From an uncultured Eubacteriales bacterium (GTDB lineage: Bacteria; Bacillota; Clostridia; Lachnospirales; CAG-274), in the NCBI GenBank assembly GCA_905201505.1, contig CAJKOJ010000041.1, positions 1 through 17,300 on the forward strand: a DNA stretch of 17,300 nt, in the 5' to 3' direction. A program made the position numbers and the translations under genes. Below the pieces are notes generated by a model. That model ran no database searches. It had not been told where the DNA came from and worked only from the letters and a program-made list of their open reading frames with translations. Below are positions 1-8,078 of this stretch, one piece after another (position 1 is the stretch's first letter; every line of letters begins with the position of its first letter).

Positions 1-124
1 ATATTATAACAGAAATAATTTATTTATCAACAATTTATTCTATAAATTATAGTAATTTATCTATTTATCTTAAAAAATTTTTACATATTAAAAAAGGTAG
101 TGTTATTTATTTTTTTAATAATTA
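1..124. other. AT-rich intergenic end of window, no feature seen
   Basis: Very AT-rich sequence beyond the 3' side of the structured RNA candidate. I see no ORF with a ribosome binding site and no convincing hairpin terminator. Short A/T runs occur but are not diagnostic in DNA of this composition. Confidence 0.5.
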
Positions 125-227
125 TCTGAATGTCATTTTAAAAGGGTCAGATGCACCTTTTCCCTACATACACAATCGTTGACATACGATTCTAACTATT
201 TTATCCTTGCTGTGCAACAAGTCTCTG

Positions 228-240
228 AGCACACCTTGAT
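228..240 (-). repeat. Copy 1 of a 13-nt repeat within the structured RNA
   Basis: Plus-strand AGCACACCTTGAT; on the minus strand ATCAAGGTGTGCT. It recurs at 588-600 with one C/T difference, near the opposite end of the RNA candidate. The 233-229 portion can pair with 215-211 as a local hairpin. Confidence 0.6.
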
Positions 241-587
241 GAATATATTTATATCCACCAGCGATTACTGCTCGATGAGGTTAGTCCATGTATAACAAAT
301 ATATTTAGGACTGTCACCTGCGGATTCCACAGATATTAGAATTATTACTATACCGCATACTTTCGCATTTGCCACTTATATTGTTTCCAATATAGTTTAG
401 TACCTAATATCACAATAATTTCATTGCCTATATAATACAATAATAATACTATATAGAGTTTTCCCGTCACCTCAGTTATAAAGGTGAGCCTATACATACT
501 ACTGTATAGACCATTTTCTCGCACTTTTACAATGTGAGTCCTTAGTTGCTACGCAACCTCGTACACGTCACCGCTAAACTCACTGGT

Positions 588-600
588 AGCACACTTTGAT
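588..600 (-). repeat. Copy 2 of a 13-nt repeat within the structured RNA
   Basis: Plus-strand AGCACACTTTGAT, 12 of 13 bases identical to 228-240. It directly precedes the 10-bp bulged stem beginning at 583. The two copies lie about 360 nt apart, near the two ends of the structured region. Confidence 0.6.
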
Positions 601-763
601 ATGAAACCTATACGGTTTACCACCACGTATAAATTTTACAAAACCACCTGTAAGTCCAATGGTGGTTAAAACTCCAATTTTATCAGTTATTGAAGTTAAG
701 ATATCTAAAATACTTCCACATATAAATTAAACTCATCTTTTTCTTATAAATAACAAAAAAAAT

Positions 764-798
764 TGCATAAAAACAGAGGAACAAAACTGTTCCTCTGT
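764..798 (-). terminator. Intrinsic terminator of the groES-groEL operon
   Basis: Perfect 11-bp inverted repeat: arms 773-783 and 788-798 with a 4-nt loop. On the minus strand it is followed by TTTT and then, after a short gap, a run of eight T (about 754-761). It begins 35 nt past the groEL stop, as expected for a Rho-independent terminator. It also insulates the structured-RNA region from the heat-shock promoter. Confidence 0.9.
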
Positions 799-833
799 CA
801 TATATAACAATATTATATCCTTATAATTATTTA

Positions 834-2459
834 TTACATCATTCCGCCCATTCCTGCTCCGCCTGCCGGCATAGCTGGCTCAGGTTCTTTAATATCAGCA
901 ACAACTGACTCAGTAGTAAGAATAGTAGAAGCAACACTGTTGGCATTTTGTAATGCACTTCTTGTAACCTTAGTAGGATCAATGATACCTGCTTCAAACA
1001 TATCTACATATTCTTCAGTAAGAGCATTAAATCCATATCCATCCTTACTATCCTTAACATTATTAATAATTACAGCACCCTCAAGACCTGCATTAGCACT
1101 AATCTGACGTAATGGAGCTTCAAGAGCCTTTAATATAATGCCTGCACCAGTCTTTTCATCGCCTTCAAGATTCTTACAAGCCTCTTCAACAGCATTAATA
1201 CAGTGGATATAAGCAGAACCACCACCGCAGATGATACCCTCTTCAACAGCAGCTTTAGTAGCAGCAAGAGCATCTTCCATACGAAGTTTCTTTTCCTTTA
1301 ATTCCATTTCAGTTGCAGCTCCAACTTTAATTACAGCAACACCGCCTGCTAATTTAGCAAGTCTTTCCTGTAACTTTTCTTTGTCAAATTCAGAAGTTGT
1401 ATCTTCAATCTGTGCCTTAATCTGACCTACTCTTGATGCAATTTCAGACTTATCCCCTGCACCGTCAACAATTATAGTATTTTCCTTGCTTACTGTAACA
1501 CTCTTAGCCTTACCAAGCATATCCATAGTAGCTTCCTTTAACTCCAAGCCTAATTCGCTTGAAATTACAGTACCGCCTGTAAGAATAGCAATATCCTTTA
1601 ACATTTCCTTTCTTCTATCGCCAAATCCCGGAGCTTTAACAGCTACACAGTTGAAAGTACCTCTTAACTTATTTACAATTAAAGTAGTAAGAGCCTCACC
1701 TTCAACATCCTCAGCAATAATTAAAAGCTTGCTTCCTGACTGAACAATTTGCTCAAGTATTGGCAAAATTTCCTGAATGTTAGAAATCTTTTTATCTGTA
1801 ATGAGAATATATGGATTATCAAGATTAGCAACCATCTTATCCATATCAGTTGACATATATGCTGACAAATAACCTCTGTCAAACTGCATACCTTCTACAA
1901 GGTCAAGCTCAGTTTTCATTGTCTTTGATTCCTCAACAGTGATTACACCATCATTTGAAACCTTTTCCATAGCGTCAGCTATCATATTGCCAACTTCTTC
2001 ATCAGCAGCAGAGATAGAAGCTATCATAGCAATATGCTCCTTGCCTGCAACATTCTGGCTTAATGTCTTAATCTTTTCAACAGCAGCTTCAGTAGCCTTT
2101 GACATACCCTTTCTTAAAATAATAGGGTTAGCACCTGCGGCAATATTCTTTAAGCCTTCCTGAATCATAGCCTGTGCAAGAACAGTTGCTGTAGTAGTAC
2201 CGTCACCGGCAACATCATTAGTCTTTGTAGCAACCTCTTTAACAAGCTGTGCACCCATATTTTCAAAAGGATCATCAAGTTCAATATCCTTAGCAATAGT
2301 CACGCCGTCATTAGTAATAAGAGGTGTACCAAACTTCTTATCAAGAACAACATTTCTGCCCTTAGGTCCCAATGTAACCTTAACAGTATCTGCTAACTGA
2401 TTTACACCGCTTTCAAGAGCCTTTCTTGCATCAACACCATATTTAATCTGCTTTGCCAT
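834..2459 (-). CDS. groL: 60-kDa chaperonin GroEL
   Basis: Cytosolic ATP-driven chaperonin subunit that forms the double heptameric ring and folds proteins with GroES. The 541-aa length is normal for the family. Family hallmarks are visible: the N-terminus MAKQIKYG, the nucleotide-binding segment with GDGTTT at about residues 85-90 (the aspartate equivalent to E. coli Asp87), the EDALAATKAAVEEG stretch near residue 400 with the second catalytic aspartate, and a Gly/Met-rich tail ending GGMM. An in-frame ATG seven codons upstream (2480) is rejected because it overlaps the ribosome binding site; the ATG at 2459 has GGAGG 8 nt before it and gives the canonical start. It is the second gene of the CIRCE-controlled groES-groEL operon, 81 nt after groES, so HrcA repression is expected. 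Nothing is truncated. Confidence 0.98.
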   Translation of the reverse strand: MAKQIKYGVDARKALESGVNQLADTVKVTLGPKGRNVVLDKKFGTPLITNDGVTIAKDIELDDPFENMGAQLVKEVATKTNDVAGDGTTTATVLAQAMIQEGLKNIAAGANPIILRKGMSKATEAAVEKIKTLSQNVAGKEHIAMIASISAADEEVGNMIADAMEKVSNDGVITVEESKTMKTELDLVEGMQFDRGYLSAYMSTDMDKMVANLDNPYILITDKKISNIQEILPILEQIVQSGSKLLIIAEDVEGEALTTLIVNKLRGTFNCVAVKAPGFGDRRKEMLKDIAILTGGTVISSELGLELKEATMDMLGKAKSVTVSKENTIIVDGAGDKSEIASRVGQIKAQIEDTTSEFDKEKLQERLAKLAGGVAVIKVGAATEMELKEKKLRMEDALAATKAAVEEGIICGGGSAYIHCINAVEEACKNLEGDEKTGAGIILKALEAPLRQISANAGLEGAVIINNVKDSKDGYGFNALTEEYVDMFEAGIIDPTKVTRSALQNANSVASTILTTESVVADIKEPEPAMPAGGAGMGGMM

Positions 2460-2467
2460 TATAACAA

Positions 2468-2472
2468 CCTCC
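2468..2472 (-). promoter_or_regulatory. Ribosome binding site deciding the groEL start
   Basis: GGAGG on the minus strand, 8 nt before the ATG at 2459. It rules out the longer reading frame starting at 2480, whose first codons run through this site. Confidence 0.85.
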
Positions 2473-2540
2473 AAATCCAATTATTCTTTACTAAAATGTA
2501 TTTACAGTTTCTGTACCTTTCAGTACAATTTTAACCAATA

Positions 2541-2825
2541 TTACTCAACTACAGCAAGAATATCTCCCTGCTTAACAACAATATATTCTTCACCATCTAA
2601 CTTAACTTCAGTACCGGCATACTTAGAGTATATAACCCTTTCACCAACCTTAACATCTACAGGAACTACCTTACCGTCAACAACAGCACCAGGACCTACA
2701 GCTATAACTTCAGCCTCCTGAGGTTTTTCCTTAGACTGGTTAGTAAGAATGATACCGCCCTTTGTAGTCTCTTCTGCCTCTAACTGCTTTAATACAACTC
2801 TGTCACCTAATGGTCTTAAACTCAT
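2541..2825 (-). CDS. groS: 10-kDa co-chaperonin GroES
   Basis: Cytosolic heptameric lid that binds the GroEL ring and closes the folding chamber. The protein has 94 aa, the usual length. The start MSLRPLGDRVVLK, the mobile-loop region with EETTKGGIIL at about residues 18-27, and the GERVIYSKYAGTEVKLDGEEY segment (in two parts, about 61-81) are all typical. The ATG at 2825 has a near-perfect AAGGAGG (2835-2841) 9 nt upstream. It is the first gene of the operon, directly behind the CIRCE operator and a strong sigma-A-type promoter, so it is a HrcA-controlled heat-shock gene. It is intact with no unusual features. Confidence 0.98.
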   Translation of the reverse strand: MSLRPLGDRVVLKQLEAEETTKGGIILTNQSKEKPQEAEVIAVGPGAVVDGKVVPVDVKVGERVIYSKYAGTEVKLDGEEYIVVKQGDILAVVE

Positions 2826-2855
2826 AATACAATTCCTCCTTAAAATCTTTGTTTG

Positions 2856-2882
2856 TTAGCACTCAACTTTACCGAGTGCTAA
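2856..2882 (-). promoter_or_regulatory. CIRCE operator (HrcA binding site)
   Basis: Exact match to the consensus inverted repeat TTAGCACTC-N9-GAGTGCTAA (arms 2856-2864 and 2874-2882). It lies just downstream of the expected transcription start and upstream of the groES ribosome binding site. By established knowledge it is bound by the HrcA repressor, whose activity depends on GroEL, so it gives feedback control of this operon. Confidence 0.97.
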
Positions 2883-2893
2883 CTTTTAAATAT

Positions 2894-2922
2894 AATATAC
2901 CACATTAGTTAAACCTTGTCAA
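2894..2922 (-). promoter_or_regulatory. Vegetative (sigma-A) promoter of groES-groEL
   Basis: On the minus strand TTGACA (2917-2922, perfect -35), a 17-nt spacer, then TATATT (2894-2899, -10). The predicted start near 2887 lies about 5 nt before the CIRCE element, the usual arrangement for HrcA control. Confidence 0.9.
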
Positions 2923-3029
2923 GAGTTTTAATAATTTTTTTTACAAGTTTTTCCGTCTTTTTACTAAAATAAACTATAAGTTATCACTGCAATTATTGAC
3001 GCCAAAAACACTTAATATACAAATACTGC

Positions 3030-3067
3030 ATAATAAAAATGCTGTAGACATTTTTTGTCTACAGCAT
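3030..3067 (-). terminator. Intrinsic terminator of the polysaccharide operon, overlapping the last stop codon
   Basis: Perfect 12-bp inverted repeat, arms 3039-3050 and 3056-3067, with a 5-nt loop. On the minus strand it is followed by TTTTTATT. The TAG stop of the last operon gene (3059-3061) sits inside the 5' arm, so coding sequence and terminator share bases. It marks the end of the seven-gene operon. Confidence 0.92.
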
Positions 3068-4921
3068 AATTTCAAGCCTTTCACCTACTATTACAATATT
3101 TTTTTTACCCGTCAGCCTGTTCACAAGCATAAGCCCAAGCTGATATTCACCCTTTTCAAATAAACAGGTATCAATATTAGCTCTAAAACCTGATAAACAT
3201 GTATTACTACCAAACTTCGCCCCTATATCCGGTCTGAGTTCGGCAGACGCCTGAATTGGCACGGCAACATCACTTCTTGTCATAACCAACACATATATTT
3301 TACTGCTTTGCCCCTCTATATAGGCATATCCCCCGACAGTTGTCATATCACCTGCAGCAATATACTCTATTTTGTATTTAATTTTATCACTAAAATATCT
3401 TTCAGGGTATAAAACCACTCTTGCAAACTTTCCCCTGTTTATATATTCCGTATTCTCAATTGAAAAATCAGCTCTGTGCTGTGTCAAATTTCTATTATAA
3501 AATTTGTCCTTATAACCAAGCATTCCATGCTTGTTGTTTAATCTTTCTCTGTCATTATATAATTTTATAAGCTTTTCTTCACTCTTTTTGTCATTACCTC
3601 TTGACATTGATTCATAGTGATACAGTTTAACAGAGTTAACTACAACATTGTAATATCCATCTTCTATTAATCTAAGACATAAATCAACATCATTATATGC
3701 AACAGGAAAGCTTTCATCAAAGCCTTTAAACTTTCTCTTTTCTATCATTAGACAAGCTCCTGTAACAGCAGAATAATTATACGAATATCTACCCCTTCCA
3801 AAATACAGCTCTTTATCCTCTTCCCCTGTAAAACAATGTACAGGTCCACTTTGTATATTAACTACGCCGCAGTGCTGAATTTTATTGTTCTCAGGATAAA
3901 TTAACTTGCAGCCAACAGCACCTGTTTGCTCATTTTCTGCATATCTTAGCATAACTTCAAGCCATTCTTCTGTAATTACTTCTGTATCATCGTTAAGAAA
4001 CAGCAAATATTCTCCATCAGCTCTTTCAACACCCATATTACACATTTTTGAAAAGTTAAAATCCATTTTTTTATAAATGTATTTGTCTGCAATTTCAATT
4101 ACATTGTTTCTGACTTCATCACTGCTGCCGTTGTCTACAACAATAATTTCATAGTTAGTATAACTGCTTTTCTCTCTTATACTTTCTACACATCTTTTAA
4201 GCACATTAAAATTGTCTTTTGACGGTATGATAATGCTTACAAGACTGCTGCCCTTATATCTTTCCTGAATATTCTCTTCAAACTTTCTCTCTTTGCAATG
4301 CACAAGTACTCTTTCAACATTACATACTTTAACACTTTTAAATGACAATTCAATAAGCAGTTTGTTATAACTCTCAAATTCTTTTATTAATTCCCTTTTA
4401 ATTAATGCAAAACCTATATAATTAAAACTTCTTAAAGTATCAGGAGACCAACCGGGCTTAAAAAACGGCTGTTTTCTCTCACAATTTTCAACTATATCCT
4501 CATCACAGTAAATAATGTCATAATCATCATAAATAAGCTGCCTTATCATATAGTACAATGCCACATCACTTAAAAGAGCATTACTGTCAATAAAGCACAC
4601 ATATTCACCCTGTGCAACTTCAAGCCCAAGCTTATAGGCAGTATTTTTATCACACCCATATTCAACTATTACTGCACTTGCCTCACACTCTATATCCCTG
4701 TCACTTACTGCTATAACTTCAAAGTTATCATAGTTTGTCTGATTTTTAATTGCTTCAAGCGTTTCACTGAAATCACCTTCAGCATAAAAAATAACAGATA
4801 CAAGAGGTTTGTTTTCAAGGGGAGGAAGGTCAACTGAATTCTTGTCCTCCATTTTTAAATAGTTGGCATAATCTTTTTTCTTTAACTCTCTTATCAGCTT
4901 AAATACAGTAGTTTTAATCAT
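3059..4921 (-). CDS. Tandem family-2 glycosyltransferase, first GT domain degenerate, with C-terminal accessory module
   Basis: Predicted cytoplasmic or membrane-associated glycosyltransferase of 620 aa for assembly of a cell-wall polysaccharide. Residues about 38-210 resemble a GT-A fold, including FKPGWSPDT, but the metal-binding DxD reads IDSNA (about 111-115) and no QDYD-type motif follows, so this half is probably inactive. Residues about 227-450 are a complete GT2 domain: SIIIPSKDN, VVDNGSS, LFLNDDTEV (about 308-316) and NDVDL (410-414). Residues about 515-620 form a module that recurs at the end of the 1357-aa protein at 8079-12152; the whole protein is a paralog of that protein's C-terminal half. 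Its ATG has GGGGAG 8 nt upstream, and the gap from the previous gene is 26 nt. Its TAG stop lies in the operon terminator. The sugar specificity cannot be told from sequence. Confidence 0.9.
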   Translation of the reverse strand: MIKTTVFKLIRELKKKDYANYLKMEDKNSVDLPPLENKPLVSVIFYAEGDFSETLEAIKNQTNYDNFEVIAVSDRDIECEASAVIVEYGCDKNTAYKLGLEVAQGEYVCFIDSNALLSDVALYYMIRQLIYDDYDIIYCDEDIVENCERKQPFFKPGWSPDTLRSFNYIGFALIKRELIKEFESYNKLLIELSFKSVKVCNVERVLVHCKERKFEENIQERYKGSSLVSIIIPSKDNFNVLKRCVESIREKSSYTNYEIIVVDNGSSDEVRNNVIEIADKYIYKKMDFNFSKMCNMGVERADGEYLLFLNDDTEVITEEWLEVMLRYAENEQTGAVGCKLIYPENNKIQHCGVVNIQSGPVHCFTGEEDKELYFGRGRYSYNYSAVTGACLMIEKRKFKGFDESFPVAYNDVDLCLRLIEDGYYNVVVNSVKLYHYESMSRGNDKKSEEKLIKLYNDRERLNNKHGMLGYKDKFYNRNLTQHRADFSIENTEYINRGKFARVVLYPERYFSDKIKYKIEYIAAGDMTTVGGYAYIEGQSSKIYVLVMTRSDVAVPIQASAELRPDIGAKFGSNTCLSGFRANIDTCLFEKGEYQLGLMLVNRLTGKKNIVIVGERLEIML

Positions 4922-4947
4922 ATTGTTTTCTCCCCGGTGCTTTGCTT

Positions 4948-7900
4948 TTATTCCTCATTTTCTAAATAATTTTCACCAAATAATAAGTCATATTGAAGCA
5001 TATTATAAATTTTAATTTCTTCTGCATCAGGATCAATTCCAAATTCTTTGTGAATAACAGGATATTTTCCCCTTAGTGAATAAATATAATTAAAATAAGA
5101 ACTGTGTTTAATTCCCGAATCCATAATAGCCTGAACAGCAAGCTGATTAGGAGTATACAAAGGTACATCAGCATTTAATTCCTTATAATTTGAATACATT
5201 ATTACAGGAGTTTTGTATTTATTCTCTACATCATTTATATATCCTGTTTCAACAAGAACGTTTATCATAGGCAAATGATCCCCCCAAACATAAAGTATAG
5301 TAGGTCTTTTTGCGTTTTTCACATATTCTATCATTTCACCAATCATTGTATCATCATTTTTTAATGTATGTGAATAAACCTCAGCTTCATTTTTGGCACT
5401 TTCACTTATATTGCCTGTAATTTCAATATCAGCATCTGTCTCTTTAACATCATAAGGATTATGATTTTCAATATTAAGAGCAAACATAAATTTAGGTTCA
5501 TCATTTTTTTCAAGCTCATTTTTAATTACCTTCATCATTTCAGTATTAAGCACATAGCTTCTTTTATTTCTTTTTATATTCGGATCCATATCCTCAATAC
5601 TTACAAAGTTATCAAACCCCATATCCTTGTAAACAATTTCCCTGTTGTAAAAACTGCCATCATTTGGATGAATTGCTACTGTTTCATATCCGTTTTTATC
5701 AAACTGCTGCACAATACTGGGTATATGGTTATCCTCATTTGTCCAGTAAGTAACATAAGGTACAACATTATCAGCCATAAAATAAGTTGATAACCCTGTA
5801 AGAGCTTCAAACTCAACATTAGCCGTACCCCCGCCAAACCTCGGGGAAACCATATCAAGTTTTTTAAATTGTTTAATATTTTTTTCAACTTCTTCACTGA
5901 ACACAAGACCAGGTACAGACTCAATATCAAACACAGATTCCTGCATAAGCATTATTACATCCGGCTTTATATCATCACCTGTCTTTAATTCCATACTGTT
6001 GAATATTTCCTTGTAGCTGTCCATAGTTTCTTTACTGTATTCCTCAGGAGCACTTGGGAAAATATCTTTAATTGTAAGCAAATTAAAATATGTGTAAATA
6101 TAAAAGCCCTGTCTTTCAGTCTTTATTTCATCATCAAGCCATTTATCCACAGTGGTAATACCTATATCATTAAGCTTATTATCACTTATAAATCTGCATG
6201 CTCCATACAAAGCAACAACCATAAATATTAAAGAAATTATTTTTATTTCAGGTTTAAATATTTTAAAATACTTTCTAAATTTATAAACTACAACTATAAT
6301 TATAACAGCCGCTAGTACAATTAATATTATATGCCTTATTCTGACAGCAGTCTTTACAATATTCAGAAAATCTCCTATTTGTAAAAGATCTCCGGGTTTA
6401 AACAAAGAATTATGATATTTCAATTTAATAAAATTAGCTAAAAAAAGCAAACCGTTAATAACAGCAAAAATTAAGCTGCCAAGTCCTATGCCTGAAAGTG
6501 ATACAAGTGTAAAATAAACTATATTAATAAGCAGCATATTATATAAGAATACCGGTGAAAATACAAATTTCGCTATGTATTCATACACCTCTGTTACACC
6601 AATATTCAAAAGCATAAATCTTATAACGGCTTCAAATAACAGCAATAAAGTTACAAGAAAAACCTCTATAATTATAAGCCTTATTGCACTTTTTTCAAAC
6701 AGCTTTTCTCCTTTACAGCTATTAAAGCCAGCTTCTTTTTCAGCAATTTTTTCTTCCGCTATGCAGACAATAACAGCTAATAAACTTATTATACAAAAAG
6801 ATAAAAAAACAAAAGGAAATGTAAGTTTTATTCCGCATACTACACTTGCTGCATAAGCAAACATAAACGGCACACCAGTTTTTAAACAATTTAGTATATT
6901 TTTATCAGCATAGCCGCTCCTAATTGCTGCATTAATTAAAACAGCAATTACTTCCGAAGCAATAGCAGCTGTAAATAAATATATCTTTAATGCACTTATA
7001 TTAATTTCATTGTATATACCTATTTTATAGCCTGAATGTAAAATGATAGACATAAGCACAGACAGACATAACACACTTATTACAGCAAACAAACTTCTTT
7101 TTACTTTTTCAGCTCTTATATTTCCCCCATAAAATCCTATTAAATATACGGGATAGAAAGCAAATATACCAAACAACCAGCCTTTTGTCATGTAAAGCAA
7201 AAAAAGCAAAATTAATACCAGCACAGAAAAAACAGAAAAAATATTGTTATCAATATTTTTTATTTTGTCAATAATATTCACAGTTAAATAATAGTATATT
7301 ATCCATATCAGCCGCATTAATACTATTGCACTTATACCAAACACAAGTATATTGTTTCCTGTAAACTTGTATATAACTGCACATACAGCAGCTGCTGCTA
7401 TAACAACAGCACTTTGCCTTTTATAAGGTACAGTTCTTAATCTGCCGTATTTAATTAAGTACAAAGAAAAAAACAGAAGCATAAACACAGTAAATATCTC
7501 ATATACAGCAATTTCTTTACTAATAAGCACCGCTTTATAGCATTCTTCTTTTTCATTAAATATTACACTGTCAACTTTAACACTTTCACCTGTTTTATTC
7601 AACAAGTCGATTCGTATTAACGACGGATTTTCTCCATTATTAAGCTCGTCTTTGTCTTTTAAGACAACTGTATTTTTACCCTCCTGCAGTGTAAAGTCAT
7701 ATTTTTCGTAAGTATCAAGTACATAAAGTGCTGTTTTCACCGGTTCACAGCTCAAATAGCTTACATTAATGGTTATGGTCTTTATTGGACTATCAAGAAT
7801 TTTTCTGTCGCCTATCACCATAAAGTTAATATCATTTTCAGATGTCAGTATACCATCAGATAGCTCCAAACTATCTATTCGATTTCCGTTGTAATCCTCG

Positions 7901-8049
7901 TATTGGGAATTATCAACACTATACTCAGTATACTTCTTACTTATGCCATTAAACACATAACAACTTAAAAGTATAGCAAGCATAGCTGCAATCACAATCA
8001 GTATGCCTGCCTGCTGTTTATGCTTTAAGGCTGTTTCTCTTATATTCAT
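4948..8049 (-). CDS. LtaS/GacH-type membrane sulfatase-fold polyol-phosphate transferase with large membrane domain
   Basis: Membrane enzyme of about 1033 aa. LtaS, which makes lipoteichoic acid, and streptococcal GacH, which puts glycerol-phosphate on wall polysaccharide, belong to this family. Rough positions counted from the ATG at 8049: TM helix 14-34; extracellular beta-rich region 35-175; about 13-14 further TM helices to residue 620; extracellular catalytic domain 690-1000. The catalytic set looks intact: VIMLMQESVFD (metal-binding Glu about 704), GGGTANVEFE (nucleophile Thr about 742), NIENHNPY (His about 863) and VWGDHLP (Asp-His about 924-925). I chose the ATG at 8049 because GGAG lies 10 nt before it. 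An ATG at 8079 overlapping the previous stop (TAATG) has no ribosome binding site, though translational coupling could use it. It is much longer than LtaS. Context favours decoration of the exported glycan rather than lipoteichoic acid synthesis; the transferred group is inferred. Confidence 0.88.
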   Translation of the reverse strand: MNIRETALKHKQQAGILIVIAAMLAILLSCYVFNGISKKYTEYSVDNSQYEDYNGNRIDSLELSDGILTSENDINFMVIGDRKILDSPIKTITINVSYLSCEPVKTALYVLDTYEKYDFTLQEGKNTVVLKDKDELNNGENPSLIRIDLLNKTGESVKVDSVIFNEKEECYKAVLISKEIAVYEIFTVFMLLFFSLYLIKYGRLRTVPYKRQSAVVIAAAAVCAVIYKFTGNNILVFGISAIVLMRLIWIIYYYLTVNIIDKIKNIDNNIFSVFSVLVLILLFLLYMTKGWLFGIFAFYPVYLIGFYGGNIRAEKVKRSLFAVISVLCLSVLMSIILHSGYKIGIYNEINISALKIYLFTAAIASEVIAVLINAAIRSGYADKNILNCLKTGVPFMFAYAASVVCGIKLTFPFVFLSFCIISLLAVIVCIAEEKIAEKEAGFNSCKGEKLFEKSAIRLIIIEVFLVTLLLLFEAVIRFMLLNIGVTEVYEYIAKFVFSPVFLYNMLLINIVYFTLVSLSGIGLGSLIFAVINGLLFLANFIKLKYHNSLFKPGDLLQIGDFLNIVKTAVRIRHIILIVLAAVIIIVVVYKFRKYFKIFKPEIKIISLIFMVVALYGACRFISDNKLNDIGITTVDKWLDDEIKTERQGFYIYTYFNLLTIKDIFPSAPEEYSKETMDSYKEIFNSMELKTGDDIKPDVIMLMQESVFDIESVPGLVFSEEVEKNIKQFKKLDMVSPRFGGGTANVEFEALTGLSTYFMADNVVPYVTYWTNEDNHIPSIVQQFDKNGYETVAIHPNDGSFYNREIVYKDMGFDNFVSIEDMDPNIKRNKRSYVLNTEMMKVIKNELEKNDEPKFMFALNIENHNPYDVKETDADIEITGNISESAKNEAEVYSHTLKNDDTMIGEMIEYVKNAKRPTILYVWGDHLPMINVLVETGYINDVENKYKTPVIMYSNYKELNADVPLYTPNQLAVQAIMDSGIKHSSYFNYIYSLRGKYPVIHKEFGIDPDAEEIKIYNMLQYDLLFGENYLENEE

Positions 8050-8059
8050 TACCATAAAT

Positions 8060-8063
8060 CTCC
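8060..8063 (-). promoter_or_regulatory. Ribosome binding site favouring the 8049 start
   Basis: GGAG on the minus strand, 10 nt before the ATG at 8049 and only 4 nt before an ATG at 8055. The ATG at 8079 lies upstream of it with no such site, so the shorter protein is preferred. Confidence 0.5.
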
Positions 8064-8078
8064 ATTCGTGATTCTGCA

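Larger units (their letters stand above)
125..690 (-). ncRNA. Candidate large structured non-coding RNA (~500-600 nt), family not identified
   Basis: No credible ORF lies in this stretch, but read on the minus strand it folds into a series of mostly perfect stems that do not overlap. Pairs seen: 667-661 with 648-642 (7 bp); 618-614 with 608-604; 583-574 with 545-542 plus 539-534 (10 bp with a two-base bulge); 509-503 with 496-490 (7 bp); 487-482 with 472-467 (6 bp); 456-450 with 434-428 (7 bp); 393-388 with 383-378 closing a GAAA loop; 332-328 with 322-318; 233-229 with 215-211; 191-186 with 179-174 (6 bp). GNRA-type loops appear on the minus strand, which sets the orientation. The region is less AT-rich than its flanks. 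Size, density of hairpins and lack of coding potential resemble the large ornate bacterial RNAs (ROOL, GOLLD, OLE classes), but I cannot assign a family. The ends are approximate. A terminator separates it from groEL, so it would need its own promoter or read-through; I found no clear promoter. Confidence 0.6.

Noticed and set aside
180..240. Resemblance to the R and S core elements of a group I intron (CTCAGAGACTTG followed by GATAAAATAGTT on the minus strand)
   Set aside because: Only about 14 nt separate the two elements, too short for the P3 3' strand and P8 of a group I core, and I could not find convincing P and Q elements at the right places.
481..540. GTGCGAG on the minus strand, similar to the GUGCG 5' end of group II introns
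   Set aside because: The stretch pairs locally with the preceding CTCACATT, and no domain V hairpin or reverse-transcriptase ORF is present.
1231..2163. Plus-strand open frames of 64-85 codons opposite groEL
   Set aside because: They are antisense shadows of a highly conserved gene and lack family signatures.
2460..2480. Longer groEL start giving seven extra residues
   Set aside because: The extra codons run through the GGAGG ribosome binding site, and the protein from 2459 begins with the canonical MAKQIKYG.
2923..3029. Possible extra gene or promoter between the groES promoter and the operon terminator
   Set aside because: Only AT-rich sequence without an ORF or hairpin is visible.
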